From Beaufortia kweichowensis (lineage: Eukaryota; Chordata; Actinopteri; Cypriniformes; Gastromyzontidae), in the NCBI GenBank assembly GCA_019155185.1, contig CM032798.1, positions 4,849,501 through 4,913,500 on the forward strand: 64,000 nt of DNA, read 5' to 3'. Shown one piece after another: positions 48,239-61,710 of the stretch. The position numbers and the translations under genes were made by a program. The notes under the pieces are model-generated. The model searched no databases, was not told the DNA's origin, and saw only the letters and a program-made list of their open reading frames with translations. Within the stretch, counting starts at the first letter, position 1. Each line of letters starts with the position of its first letter.

Positions 48239-51200
48239 CCATATCCTTTACAAATAACTCATCTTTAATAAAATCACATGAATTTGTTTCATAAACACAT
48301 CAGGTGTTGTACAGTATCATTCCTATTTTTCATCACAAATATGTCCATTTAAACACGAAAATCCACATCAATTATTTAAAATTTCATAAATACAAGAAGA
48401 CCCTCAAGAATAAATTTTTCTTCTTTGAAAAAGCAACAGCCTTCACCGTTGAGCAGTGAGTTAGAGAAAGTAAGTCCTGCAGCACGCCATGAATTTATCA
48501 TCACAAAGCTGTGGAACAATCGATTGCACATAGCACTGAGATGATGAGACTAATGCAGGGTTCAGATTGAAGCCTGCCAACTGATGCAGAAGGAGGGGAG
48601 AGATGGTGGAAAAATCGATGGCCCCCACCTAGGTCACTGACTTCCTTCCATAATGAACCAGCCAAGCTTACGGATAAATGAGGTGGTGGAGCGTCACAGT
48701 GGTGATGAGACAAAGAAAAATCACATCATAATCATATAGAACTAACAATAATGAATAGTTTAAAAAGCAAATATGGGTTGGTTTTCTGGAAATCAACTCT
48801 TGCCTCCTTCAATAGCAAAATGGCTTATTAAGAGTAAAACCACTGTACAAGGGTACAAGCAGACATTATTATATCTGACAAAATATCAGCAGACGAGCAG
48901 TTAATTCGTCCTTTCTAAGTCAGGACACCCCAACCGCAACCCGCGCCACCCACCACTTCCTATTTCTTTTTATCCAAACTGCACGTTTCCTTCCAGCACA
49001 CTCTTCTTCCTCTCCTCTCGCTGGTCTGTGACCCATCAGTCATGCGGAGAGCTCTTGGCTCCTGTGCTCATTTAGATTTTAACAACTCTGAGTTCCCCTG
49101 ACAGCTGCTGCAATTGAAATGATACAGAAATAACAACAGCTGGGTGTTGCACACACACTCGCACAGTCTGGAAACAACCTCACTACGGCCCATTCAACCA
49201 CATATCTATTTGCTTTTATTGGTCCAGGAGGGCCAATATTTATGTAAAAGCTTTTGTTTTACCAGGTTTTCTGACAAGAGAAGCCAAACAAACTTCACTT
49301 TTTTGTTGTAAACAGAAATGAAAAACATATTTTACTGTCAGGTGGAAGTTATCAGAGGACAGTTATGATTTTTCTTAGTTTTTTAGTAAAAAAAAAACTG
49401 TTGTGTCTATATTGTGTCAAAGCTATATTTAAAAAATACACAACAATTCTGCCATTAACAAAATTCTGTCTTTGCTCAATTCATTCGTCCAAGTTAATAC
49501 ATCTTTTAAATGGCTTTTCTCTTTTTACATATACAATAGGATGTAAGGATCTCACACATTTGAATAGAAACACCTTTCCATGATGAGCGACACATTAATA
49601 TGAACTAAATTTATTCACTAAACGCCATCTATATGTCTAACGTGTCGATGACAGATTGATGCTCTAACTATATGTATCGCTCTTGTTCCTTTCTTCATCC
49701 ATCTATTCTTGGTGTAGTTGCCAACTGGAAAAACATACTGTCAACAAGTTTTTTTCACTACTTAGCAAAACTTCACTCCAAGGCTATTGACATACCAGAA
49801 CAAAACATGGAACTGGTCCACCTGCTGTCCACTCTGGGCCCCAACAAGCCCCATGGTGGCATTCCAGGGTGGACCCAAGACAGACTCCTGAGGGGTGGCT
49901 TTAATTCACCAAAATGCCTTTTGTTTCACAAGAGAAAAGAAGAGGAAAACCTCTGCAATTTCTCACCGATCCTGAGGAAGAGAAGGAGAAAGAGAAAGGA
50001 AGATCAGCTCGGTTGGGGTTAAGCCTTGCTCTTTGTCTATGTTGGGGTGGGTGTTGTTTACAGGAGGTGATTTTAACCCTCCAAACACTCCCACATCAAG
50101 GACTCCCTGGAAACCAAAACCTTCTGCATCATCTCCATTTATTTAGCATCCAGTCAAGTGGTTGAATTATTTATAAAGGCGCCAATGGCTTTTAATGGCT
50201 GCTTGGAAGTAGTTTGTTGACACTTCATGGCTAAGGGAGGAAAAAACAGACAATAACCCACTGTTCTGTCATTAGTGCCTTGAGAATACATAGAATAAAT
50301 ACAATGACAAATGGCTCACTAAAAGGAATACTTCACACAAACAAAATTATTTACAGTTATGTCATTTTAAACCTGTATAATTTTTGTTCTGTAAAAAATA
50401 ACAATAACAAATATTAACATTGTGGGTGAACTATTATATATATATTTTACCTGCACAAAAACTTGTCAGTCATGCTCACAGGTGTAAATCTCACTTAATT
50501 CTATTGACTGTTCTTTATTACCATTTACATAAATATTTACGCAAAACTACACCAAAATATTTAGCCTAATAGTGTTGAATGGTGAAAAAGACACCTTTGT
50601 TCCCTGCAGGCCAAAAACACTAACAACAGCATTGTGCAAACAATACACTGAGATGTGACTCCTAAAATCTCCATTCCTTTATACTGCAGAACAAAGCGGC
50701 CAACCTGTCAGCAGACACCACAGCTGGAGATTCAGAGAAGATGTCAGGGACGCAGGCAGGAGGCCGAGCAAGATACTACCAGGATGTCTTTCCATAGGGA
50801 AGACATTCACCATTTTACCTCACTATTTTCTTTAATATGACAAGATGCTGGTGGATACTTTTAAGAAGTTGTAATATTTTGCAACACTGATAGAGAGATC
50901 CACAGGGGACCATGAACAGAAAGAGAAGCCAGATGTTTTCTGTCTTACAGTTACTTTTTTCCAATTTCTTTTAAACTAAAACAATAAATCCTAGTCTCGT
51001 TTTGGATTGGGGTATCGTTTTGTGTAGACGTTATACATAACCTTTGCAAATGCATGTCCATCTTGAGCTATGGGAGGATTTCTTGGCTGAATTCTATAGT
51101 TGAGATCTGGGCCATAAGCACAATAAACATTGAGGGGTACAGATTCCCAATATCCAGATTAGTGGTTGACTGATATGGGTATTCCAAAGGTTAGTTCTTC

Positions 51201-54200
51201 CCCAAATCCTGAATATGTGGTCATGTATTTGTCTCAGATATCATGAGTGCTTTAAAATTCACTTTAATGTTATAAAAACCCTGAACCTCAGGGTGTAATT
51301 TGAGAGATCATGTTCGTGTCGTGACACACTAAATCTAAAGGAATCTGTGAACACATTAGTAGAAACCAAAGCAACATGATTTGGACTGAAATTCAAAGAG
51401 TTTGACAGACAACACACTGTTCTTTTCTATACAATATTCATTGTGCACCTCGCAATGTCTGCAAGCTTTTACTTACAAATTACTTTTTAAACCCTGCTCA
51501 CAACAATCATTACTCCTAGCATGCCCTTCAGAGCTGTCCTTCTCCAGAGAACCATCTGGATTCTCCTACAAAAACATCAAGGTGGTGGAAGATTACAGCT
51601 TGTGTCAGGGTCATACCTGCCTTTATTTCCTTCATATTCAACCTCTTTACTATTCTCATGTCCTGATCACTCATTTTCATGGACTGTCTGGTATGAGGCT
51701 GCTGAAAGACCTGATATTGTCCAGATGAAACCGTTTTTCTAAATCATGCACAAAGAAAAATGTGCCCAGGGGCTACAATGGCAAATTTCATTCTGTACAC
51801 AAAAAGACGGAAATAATCTTTTGGATGCACGTGGAGAGAGGAAAGAAGGCTAGATTCTCAAATACAAATTCTCATAAAATATTTGAAACCGTGTCATTGG
51901 CGGATATGAACATATCTGACATATACAGTAATATAAAGAAGAACTGTGAACCAATGAGATTTTGTGGTGGGTGGGACTAAGCAGTATGACACTACAGAAA
52001 CAGAAATCAAGAGGCCAAGTCATTGTGAGTTTACTTTGCGTTACTTTGGGAGCAACACACAAAGTCGCCAACTGCTCAAAATTCTACTTCAGTTTAGCTC
52101 AATTCTATTTTAATTCTGAACGTAGCTTAAACTGTGTCTGGGAAACAGGCCAGTCCAGTTTAAGACCGGTGTGTTTTCCTGGAAGATGCCGAAGTCTAGA
52201 CTCAGGCTTTGAGAATATAACTCAGTGTAATTTAGTTCGGTGACTAAATTTAATCAGTGTTTGGGAAATTGTTATTGAATGTTTCTAATACCAGCTTTGA
52301 GACAGAATCCTAGTAATTTAAGCTCAACCATCTATGCTAATTTTACAGTATATGACCACTTACAATAGGACTAAAACAAATTACCCTCGAAGGAGCTGCC
52401 GCACAAAAATGGCACAAGACAGCAGTCTCATGAAGACTGAATGCGTGGCATAAGAACATAATGCGTGCTGTGGGGGGTGGTGAGGTCAGGTATATTGTGA
52501 GATTGACAGAAAGACTATTGGCTGGGCAGATTGGGGGTGGGGATGAAGACACGGCTGATATTTGAATAGTTTGATTGAGATTCAGTTCCACTTCATCTCC
52601 ATCTCTCTCCCCCACCACTTTCAATAGCAGGTAATTTCATCTTTAATAGGAAAGCAAATCAGCCAGTAAAGACGGCTATATTTAAGTTGGCTATAAAATA
52701 CCACTAATCTTTCAGTATAATTAAGTACTGAAAGGAAATGATTCCATGCTTTTTGGCTGCACTGTTCAAATCTTGATTGAACAAACATTGGAAAATTACA
52801 CTGTGAAATGGTGATGAGCATTAGTGAAGTGTTCTGGGTTCCGATCAGTGTATATTGTCCAGCTGTTATGGTCAATCACATTTACATTTGATGTACTAAA
52901 TGATTACATAAAGATTTTCCATGCTCATTTCATGTATTGTACATGCCATTTGTCTTGCAATAATAACCACCAAACATAAAAGAATGTGATTACAGTAGAT
53001 CACAAGCTTTGAAACCAGTACTGGGGTTTCAGTCTGATAAGGTTAAAGGATTGCAATGAGCATCCTCAGGTCAACCTTTTTGTCAAAATTATCCATATTA
53101 TTATATACTATAAGGCAAAACGTCATACCTCAGATCAACAATCTACTGTATTAATGAGCGTCTCGCTCAGATTGGTCCCTCCGCATCAGACCTAATTTCA
53201 GCGTACATTCCTTCCCAGACTGCGTTCCTTCACACAGCAGGAATAGCAGGCATGACTTTCCATGGCTTTCTAGTGTATCGTGCCTTAGGCTACAAATTGC
53301 ATAGATGTAACAACCCCATTTCAACAATGCACGCAAAAAAACTACACATGTACTTGTTTATTGTGTACTTGTAATGAATGTTTCCTTCTTTTTTATTGGA
53401 GGTAATGACCAGGATGAACGGTCACTTAATGAACGCTGCCATAAACAGAATGGCGTGATGAATCGTGGCAACAGCAGATGTTTTAATATCGCAGTGGAAA
53501 ACAAGTGGGGGGTCGTATCATCACAAATTGTTTGGTTCACGCTGTATTTAATATGTTTCAATATTTCATGTTAATTTGTCATCTATTTGGTATGGTATTA
53601 CCATTTGCATTTTCTGCTTTGTATTTATTAACTTTATAATTTATATTATCTTAAGAAATCTGTCATTTATACATTCTGTTCCATTGACATCAAATTAGCA
53701 ATACATTCTGTCTACTACAGATTTCTAAACATAATGATTTTCTGCAGGCAGTAAACCCCCATGTACCAATTATGTTTTATGTTAATTATGGATATGTCCT
53801 TTGTCTTTCCATAACTGTATCAACAGGGTACAATTACTATTATTTCACAAACACCAATTTAGGCCAATACAAGTGTGTGAAGACTGCTTGTCATTTATGT
53901 GTTTTTAAAAGTCCCAGGGCTCCACAAACAGACACAGAGAACAGGTTTTTAATGTGTTTGTCTGTGCATCTCTCTTACAACCTTCTGTCAAGTCCCAGTG
54001 TCTAATACTGCCCAGTAGTTGACCTTGGGTGGTGACAGAGTGGGTGGAATATATTAAAAGCCCTATCGCATCTGTCAACAAGAACACTAATGAGACGCCA
54101 ACAGACGGACAGACAGACAGAGCGCACGCACACGCGCACACACCTGTGAGTAATGAGGCATTAATGCAAGAAGCAATCACTTCCAAGTGTCTGTCAGAAA

Positions 54201-54460
54201 AAAGAAGGAATGGTCTGGCAGGGAAGACGGGCTCTGTTCTTACACGAGAGGAGCCGGTGGATATTTATTGAGCTGCATTATCTAACTGGCATGGACTGTC
54301 TGAACAGATCCTTCCTGAAATGTACATTTTGAATGTTTGCAACTGTGGACACAGATGTTAACCAAATGTCTGGTCTTATTATGAAGAAATGAAGCAGTTC
54401 ATATTTTTACATTTGATCAAAAATATACAAGTGGTGCTTGTCCATGCAAAACTCATGATT
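48239..54460. other. Intergenic DNA: no gene seen
   Basis: Mostly unique. A degraded MITE lies at 50318-50440. The 116-codon frame at 49672-50022 (+) has no domain and ends in a Lys/Arg/Glu-rich run from a purine-rich patch, so it is not called. Confidence 0.5.
50318..50440. mobile_element. Short fold-back MITE, decayed
   Basis: Left end ctaaaaggaatacttcacac, right end attgtgggtgaactattata, interior partly lost. Confidence 0.55.
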
Positions 54461-54461
54461 C

Positions 54462-54562
54462 TAGGGCATTCGGGGTGGTTGCCAGGATGTTGCTACTTGG
54501 TTGCTAGGGTGTTCTGAGTATGTAATAGCATGTTTGCTATTCGGGTTGCTAAAACAGCCGTC
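54462..54562 (+). repeat. GGTTGCTAGGGTGTT minisatellite-like repeat
   Basis: Degenerate units ggtggttgccaggatgttgc, acttggttgctagggtgttc and attcgggttgctaaaac. This motif family recurs in cyprinid genomes; a second short patch is at 61176-61220. Confidence 0.7.
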
Positions 54563-57300
54563 CCTGAAGACTCTATACTGTAATATTCTGGTACCTAGAG
54601 GGCTGCGTTCCCTCTTTCAAAAAGCAGGTTATTGCCCATGATTCATTAGGTGAAAATTACAAGTCCACAATCACACAAAAGTATAAGCAACTCTGTGTGA
54701 CCTGAACTGAGGTTCAAAACTATGAGTTGAGAGCAAACCACCAAACCAAAATTTTAGCTGTCACTCTCATCATACTGCACAAACAAAGATCAGCCTAAAA
54801 AAACAAAGGTGCATAAGTGCATTTGAAGTCTGTGCATGTCCATGGATAAGTAATATCTCGTGATGATCTAGATTAATGTTGTGGTTGGCAAGATTCCACA
54901 TACAAAGAAACATTATACTTTGTACATTCTTTTCTATAAATGCTATCAAACACTCAAAGGGTGTTTGGTGCAATACATCTATGGCTTCAACATGGCAAAA
55001 GAGGGTAGACACCTTAATATTCCTCCAACAATCATGTTAAACACTTCTGAGTCGTTTCAAGATTTCTATAAGCCTACATTATACAGTAATAGTTACATCA
55101 ACATACTCCAATAATAAGCCATAAACAAGCAATCTGATGATAGTATAGACCCTGCCGTAACCTTACATCACTCTTTTCAAAGAAATGAAATTCAAGACCT
55201 CAGGAAAGATGATAACTGTAATTAGTACCCTCGCCGTCGTTCATGTGAAACAATGACAGTTGACACATAAATTGCCGTGAAGTGCAGAGCAATTTCTGGC
55301 GCCCATGTCAGAACTCACTTATTCATGCAGATTACAGCTGATAGGATTCATATTCAAACAGCGCATGCATTATTTGTTTTTGGCAAGAACATGGCATTGA
55401 AACAACAGAAAAGTCTTGAGAGAGGTGTGATCGGACTGGGCAGCAAAAATTTGTTACACCTCAGAAAGTGTTGAGTGAAATGATCTTCACCAGAAATATG
55501 ATTTTTTTAGTGGCACCAAACAGAATTAATTCAACAAAAGCTGTTTTTAGTCAAGGTTTCCCCGAACACTTATATTGGTTGAATAATCACTTGAGCTATC
55601 AAAGGAAGTAAAGTAAATAAAAGTAAGTGAAACTAAGTAAAAACTATGAAAAAGGCTGTGTAGGCAGACAGCTGCCCCTGCTAATGCCAGATCAAATTTC
55701 TGTAAGAGATTTATACTGGGGCAGCTGGGCAGTCTCACAACCTGTGATCAGAAAAGCAGTAGGTGAGAAACTGTTGTGTAACAAAATCCAAACACTCAAA
55801 TCAATCAATCAAGCTCAGTGAACTGCACATAATTATCCATGAACACGACCGGGTCAAGACGAAGGAACGTTTATCCAACGCACTAACAATCCATAGCAAA
55901 CCTGATACAGGATACTTCAATTCCCATCATCATGAGCTAGGCTTCTGTTTTCTGCATATAGCTCAGAGTTTATTTGGCTTTCCCTGACGGCACTAGCATC
56001 TACTTCCCAAATGGAAAAAGTCAATATACTATAAAGAATGTTGCCAGTGATCTTTTTATAATGCGTTAAAAGACATACAAGGCTAAGGCATATAAGCTAT
56101 TATTTCTCTTTTTTTCATGATTAAGCAATTGCACAAGCAAATGTTCTGTGATTCAGTCCAGTAGCGTAATTGTAAGTTCTTTAAACTTTAACACACAAAC
56201 TGAGCAACATTTTAGAAAGCAATTTTGTTTATCTTTTTCAGCCAGACAGTATAAATACAATGTTGAAAACCACAGAATTGGCTTTCAAAGTGACAGAACA
56301 AAGTGTTTCATAGTTCCAGTAATGTTTTACAGAACATCAACACTTTTTGAACACTGCTTGTCCAATCAAATAAGCAAACCAGCACTAAAAAGACTAGAAG
56401 TATTTTCTATACAAAAACATTATACAATATATAGACATACACAAATATAAGCACAACTCTCTGAACTGATATAGTCAAAAAGGGAGGTTCAGAAAATGTT
56501 CTTGATCACAAGGTCAAAGCTTGTAGTTTGTGAAACTGACATGCAATATGGTGTGAAGTTTACCCCTAAAGCCACTTTTAATATCCCAGCTTCAATTACA
56601 TGTTGGACAACAGGCACCAAACTGACACAGAGAACAGATCTCCAGTACGAAAGTCACAAGTGTGGCACCCTGTCAGGGTGGCCTCCAGAGGCCACTTTCT
56701 CTCACTGTTTGACGACAATGCCCAGTTCAAATTTCCAGCACTTACTGGGAGGTCAGAACCCAAGCAGGAAAAGTGGGGTCATTACCCTCTTTTGACCCCA
56801 ACAACACCTCCCTTCCCTGATCCATCACAGTCTTGACACACACACTCGCATTCCCACAGTACAGAACACACACGTATGTTACCAGAGAGAGAGAGTTTGA
56901 CCTCAAACTATTTATTGTCTTGTGTGTATTCGTAATGGTCCAGGTGAGGTCAGCGGCACTTGTGATTTAGTCAGACAAATCAACATTTCAAAGGCCTTCA
57001 AATGTGGTGAAAGCTGCTTTAAGTAATTTTCAGTGCTGTCTTTTTACATGACATTCGCTAGTGGTTGATTCCAAGTTTTTGCCATATTTGAACTTAAAAG
57101 AGAATTGTCATATTTGGGTATACTGTTTCTTTAAAACTACATTAATTAAATGCTTAGCATTTGCTTACAGTTTTGTCACTTTCAAACTTGACATTACAAA
57201 CTAAGAACAGACTAATCTCCCACATCAATTAAAAAAAAAAGACTTTTCTGATTCTTGGACTTTTGGGTACACAAACACTCATCAAAGATAATTAGAAAGA
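54563..57300. other. Intergenic DNA: no gene seen
   Basis: Unique AT-rich sequence with a GC-richer patch at 56590-56820 that has no supported exon. No RNA gene seen. Confidence 0.5.
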
Positions 57301-57304
57301 GGAA

Positions 57305-57460
57305 ACGAGATATTTACTGTTCGTCATGGCTGGCTGTCATTATATAAACTAACAGCTCTAACGTGAGAAACATCATTCATTAGATGTGTTTACTTTATGA
57401 GAGGAGATGGCGGGTAATTAAGCCAAATGTTAAAATTAATTATTCATAAATTATAAGTAT
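57305..57460. promoter_or_regulatory. Candidate conserved non-coding element
   Basis: Complex sequence with ggctgtcattatataaac, gatggcgggtaattaagcc and aattaattattcataaatta, i.e. clustered homeodomain and POU-like cores without repeats. By eye only. Confidence 0.25.
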
Positions 57461-57889
57461 TACTTCAGCTAAGGTCTAACATTTTACAATATTTTTTAAT
57501 GGTTATCTTTATCTACATATTTGATTTTTTACTACAAAACAAAAACTGCCCATATTCATCTCATAAAAGCATGTAACATAAAAAATCTGAAAGAGGAATA
57601 TTCCCATCTTTGGATGACCATTGTCTCCATGTTACTATAGCTACAAAAATATACAGGAAACACATGAAGAATAATTCACAGAAAAACGCTTCCTTCATTC
57701 ATGGCAAAAGAGCTTTTTGTGTACAAAAGAAAGGGAAAGGCATCAGTTTATGATGGTAAAGAGGAAGGAATCTATTCTCTATTCTTTCCAAAGCCTTGGG
57801 CTGTTATTTCAGCAGTCATCCAGTGCAATTCCTTTCAGGTAAAATAATTTACTCAAATCAAACAAGGTATTATGGTCTTATGTCTATCT

Positions 57890-58070
57890 TACGGTGTACA
57901 GTATGTGCTTTCAGCAAGGCTTTGTAAAGTTGGCACGGATTACAAAAAGTCACAAAAGAAATTTACCATGCCTAAAGAAAGTATTAGAGAGGGTGTCGCT
58001 TCGTGTGCCTTTAATTGCCGCTATCATGCCCCATTTGCAATGATTAATAGTGTGATTTTCTAAATAACTG
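57890..58070. promoter_or_regulatory. Candidate conserved non-coding element
   Basis: Complex block including gtgtgcctttaattgccgct, atcatgccccatttgcaatg and attaatagtgtg. ATTTGCAA is an octamer/POU-like core next to homeodomain cores. A 63-codon plus-strand frame overlaps but has no domain. Confidence 0.3.
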
Positions 58071-58318
58071 CCAAGTCTTTTTTTTACATATTAAGGGCTG
58101 ACAGCAGTAAATTACAGATGGATTATGGCATGAAAAATATAGCACATAGAGAAGTAACATGTTGAGGAAACACTGAAAAACAGCCTTGAAATAATTGTCC
58201 AGCATTTTAGAAATTAGCCTTTTTTTAAGAGGTTGCTTGTAACTAAGAATAAAGGTTTTTAAAAATCCTACATTAGCTATACACCAAATAACTTCTGGTA
58301 AATAAAAATTGGATGTTA

Positions 58319-58525
58319 CTTAAAGGGATAGTTCATCCAAAAAAAAAATTCTTAACCTCAACCATGTCATTCCACAACTGTGACATGTTTTCTTCTGTGG
58401 GACAGTAAAAAAGATATTTTGAAGATCTTTGTTAACCAAACAATACAGGCCCCCATCGACTTCCAATGTATGGATGCAAAACCATTTTCTGAAAAATATC
58501 TCAAAATATCAATGTAATACATGGA
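58319..58525 (+). mobile_element. Left part of a fold-back MITE
   Basis: ttaaagggatagttcatcca start, then catgtcattccacaactgtg, aaaagatattttgaagatct, gttaaccaaacaatac and cgacttccaatgtatgg. The right terminus is missing. Confidence 0.75.
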
Positions 58526-61440
58526 AAACTGTCTGTCTTGACACTTTAGTAACCTTCTTTGAACTCTGGGACATAGACCTAATGCATGTGTGGCAAGCAA
58601 AGCATTCCTCTCTTGCACTAATATGGACAGTGCATTTGCCAGCAGCCACAAGTGACAGAAATAGCTAACCTAAAAATTACTAACTCCAAATTATTAACTC
58701 CAAAAAGACAGAAACAAGACATCAAGAAAGTTTTGTCTATGGATGAACTTTTTTTAAACATCATCTACAAAAAAGTTAAAGCTTCATCCACTGCACCTAC
58801 TTCTGAAAACCTAATATTTTTCAGCAAGCTTTAGTATAGCTACATCAGCGTATCCCTTCCCATCGACCAAGGCTGGCCCACAATGGTTGATACCTGATAC
58901 CAAACTTTACATAAACAATTGACTGCATGTTAAATGTGTTTAAGAGCTGAGTCCATTAAGAAAACATAAAGCATATCCTGTAGGGGTAGGGGGCTCGAGT
59001 ACAGAACCTTAAAGGAAAGAAAATCAAGCACTATTAAGATATAAGGTGACCAAAATAACAAAGATTATCTGCTACCAAGAAAAGCTTAGAGTGTCCTTGT
59101 ACATCTAGTGGAGATCACTTACACAAGTTCCCCATGCTAGAATACCTAATGTTTGTCATCAGACAATACAGTATTTTAAAAAATACATAAACAAAAGTGG
59201 TTAAAAAGGGTAAACATTGTACTCTTGGAATCCTCTCTACAGGGGTCTTTTGCTGCTGTCATCTAAATGGAGGGTAATAGTTACTGTATATCACTCTAAT
59301 GGCACGCATAAGGGTCTGCATTCTCATGCTAAAATTGCAAGCCGCCCTTTCAACCCCAGGAGAGAAGCTGGGAAACTATAATAGGCTTTTAATGGCTTCT
59401 CACTATGACAACAATTAAGAAAATAAGTAATACGAGAAGAGTGAACAACCATGTACTAATTTTAACTGTGTATGTCTTAAGGAAGCAAATGGAGGTTTTA
59501 AACCTTTAATTTCTCAGCTGTGAGTTGTACCTGGCAATTTACTAGTTTAATGTATAATATGCCACAATTGACAAATGCAAAATATAACAATTATGTTTAT
59601 GTTATGTTTACAAAACTCTCACAAATTTTATCACTGTGATTACTCCTTTTTAAACATTTTAGGTGAACCTTCAGAGATTTGTACTGTACTATATATGCAT
59701 ATTAGCCATCTTATATATTTCTCCCACCACAAAGCAAAATTTAAAGTATTTCAATGCTAAATAACAGTAAAAGAAATTCACCTTTGGACCCTTAGCCTCA
59801 AGAAACAATGCAAACTCTATTTCATTGAACCTTCATGGACATTTAAGAAATACTAATGCATTCCAAACATGAAAAAAATGTAAAAGTCAGGGAGGGTGAG
59901 GTGAAGATTGTTAATATTACATATAATAAAAAAATACACTTTTACCTTTATCCTCAAGAAGAAATATTTATAGCTTACAGTCTCCAGCTGTGACAGAGAG
60001 GCAAATCAAAACAGATTACTTTTGAATTCAGAATTCACCTAATCTAAAATAATACATTTAATATAACAGTCGTCCTAAATAAATAAATAAATAAAATAAT
60101 ATTGCAAAAGAATTTTTCCTCAAACAAAATCCTGTTTTGAATTGAGCTGTTTTGAGTGTAAACCTATTAAAGTTGATTGCTATTCACTACTAGAAAAAAA
60201 AATTCTCCTACAGCAAAGTTATCATCTAAATATCTTGAGAATTTAGAAAAATAATCAAGAGAAAGCAAGGTGTTCAGTATGAGTAACTAAATCACGTTCA
60301 AACCAGCCAAAAAAATAATCATTGCAGTAATATAATAAAACAGAACAATCATAATATTAAAGCTAAAATCATACCCCTTTTTCTCAAATTACAAATAGCC
60401 ACATAAATGGGAAAATATAATTACCAAACCCTCTAAATCTCTTTTGTGCAATATTAAAAAGTTTCAAGTTTGAAAAAAACTAGCCTAAAACATTCTGCCA
60501 GTACAAGAGATTCTATTTCTGAACAAATGCACAAATAACCCCTGAAAAAAACACTTAACCCTACAGATCTGGATCTACACTTAACCAAATATACCCGATA
60601 ATTTACCACCAGATAGGTTCGGCCAATGTAACATGCTTCCTTTAATGCAGACCACGAGGGAGCAAATGTTTAACTATTCCATACAAGCATACTATGGTCA
60701 AATTTCTTTTATGTAAAGTTTAGGCAATGGTCTAAAGCTAATTACGAGACATTGCCCAAGTTTAGTGGGCGAGTGTTGTAAGGCCTTTTCAACACTTCCT
60801 TGATTCACTGCACATTTAGGGGCCCACTGTGGTAAGGCATTACCTTTTAATGCAACAGTGGGGCCCGAGTCTCAGCCATCATTCAGTTACACACATACAC
60901 ACACTTGTGTACGGGCACACACTGATGGGCCTTTGCCATTAGTCAGTCGTCACACTGCAGTATTGCAAAACGATTGAGCAGCTGTTTGGGGCTGGGGAAG
61001 AAATGCTACCAGCTGGGGTTAACCTCCAGAGCATTACCACTTCCAGAATGCATACAAACCAATAGACAGGCTAATGTGAATGGGGTGGCTTTCATCTAAC
61101 AACTTACCTAAAATACAATATCATTTTCATATTTCCTCAAGGAAGTGTACATGATGCTTGCAGCCCAGTGTCAGGGGTTGCTAAGGATTTCTGAGTTGTT
61201 GCTAAGGGGGTTGCTTACTGGTCCTAATGTATACAATATTCAGGGTTTTATCAATTTCAAGGGTTTTGACAGATCTACATTTATCATTGGAAATTTTGGC
61301 GGAATCCTCCTTTAGCAAAAAGGAAACTGAGGACTTGACAGCTAACATGTAGCAACTTGCAACGTAAAATTTCTACTATTTTATGTTCTCTCTAGTTCAG
61401 CTGTTTCTGTCTCTTACCGGTACATTTTTCTCCTAATCGA
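58526..61440. other. Intergenic DNA: no gene seen
   Basis: AT-rich. The 48-nt hairpin (60819-60866) stands out. A ggttgctaagg minisatellite patch is at 61176-61220. Confidence 0.5.
60819..60866 (+). other. GC-rich hairpin, 48 nt
   Basis: Arms GGGCCC-ACTGT and ACAGTG-GGGCCC pair over 11 bp with one bulged G; the loop region contains a second small stem (GGTAA-ggca-TTACC) and an alternative GCATT/AATGC pairing. It sits in a CpG-poor background and no repeat is recognised there. Function unknown. Confidence 0.5.
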
Positions 61441-61560
61441 TGTCTTCGTTGCATGCTTTAAAAAGTGAACTATTTGACGAAGTTTAGGCTCAGCAAGTCC
61501 TCAAAGGTGCATTTAAATGTTTACGTAGAGTCAGTAGCTATTACCGCATTGAATCGCAAG
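61440..61560 (+). promoter_or_regulatory. CpG-rich promoter with YY1- and ETS-like motifs
   Basis: CpGs rise abruptly from about 61480 to 61670 in AT-rich DNA. The sequence gcaagatggcgccaa spans the start codon at 61561 and resembles the YY1 initiator-type element of housekeeping promoters; an ETS-like ccggaaa lies downstream at about 61656. The orientation of the YY1-like motif favours plus-strand transcription. Confidence 0.5.
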
Positions 61561-61696
61561 ATGGCGCCAATCGGCTATTTTAACTTGCGTAGGCCGCGGA
61601 GTGATACCAGAGACGTGAAAGTAGTACCGGTGTGGTTGTCACTACTCGATCCGTACCGGAAACACGATTTGTGGGAACAATATGGTCACCAGACTG
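61561..61696 (+). CDS. Putative first coding exon of an unrecognised gene
   Basis: Not recognised. From an ATG in strong context (gcaagATGG) it encodes 45 residues: MAPIGYFNLRRPRSDTRDVK, VVPVWLSLLDPYRKHDLWEQ, YGHQT, plus one base before a donor G|gtatgt. Without splicing the frame runs four more codons to a stop at 61708-61710. The protein is basic with a short hydrophobic patch (VVPVWLSLL) and no signal peptide. A good acceptor at 62119-62120 would add 16 codons and a stop, giving a 61-residue product. It could instead join distant exons right of the window. Promoter-like surroundings support a real transcript; the coding assignment is inference. Confidence 0.45.
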
Positions 61697-61710
61697 GTAT
61701 GTTGCGATGA

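Noticed and set aside
49672..50022. 116-codon plus-strand frame ending in a Lys/Arg-rich tail
   Set aside because: The tail comes from a purine-rich patch; no domain, no promoter and no splice partner.
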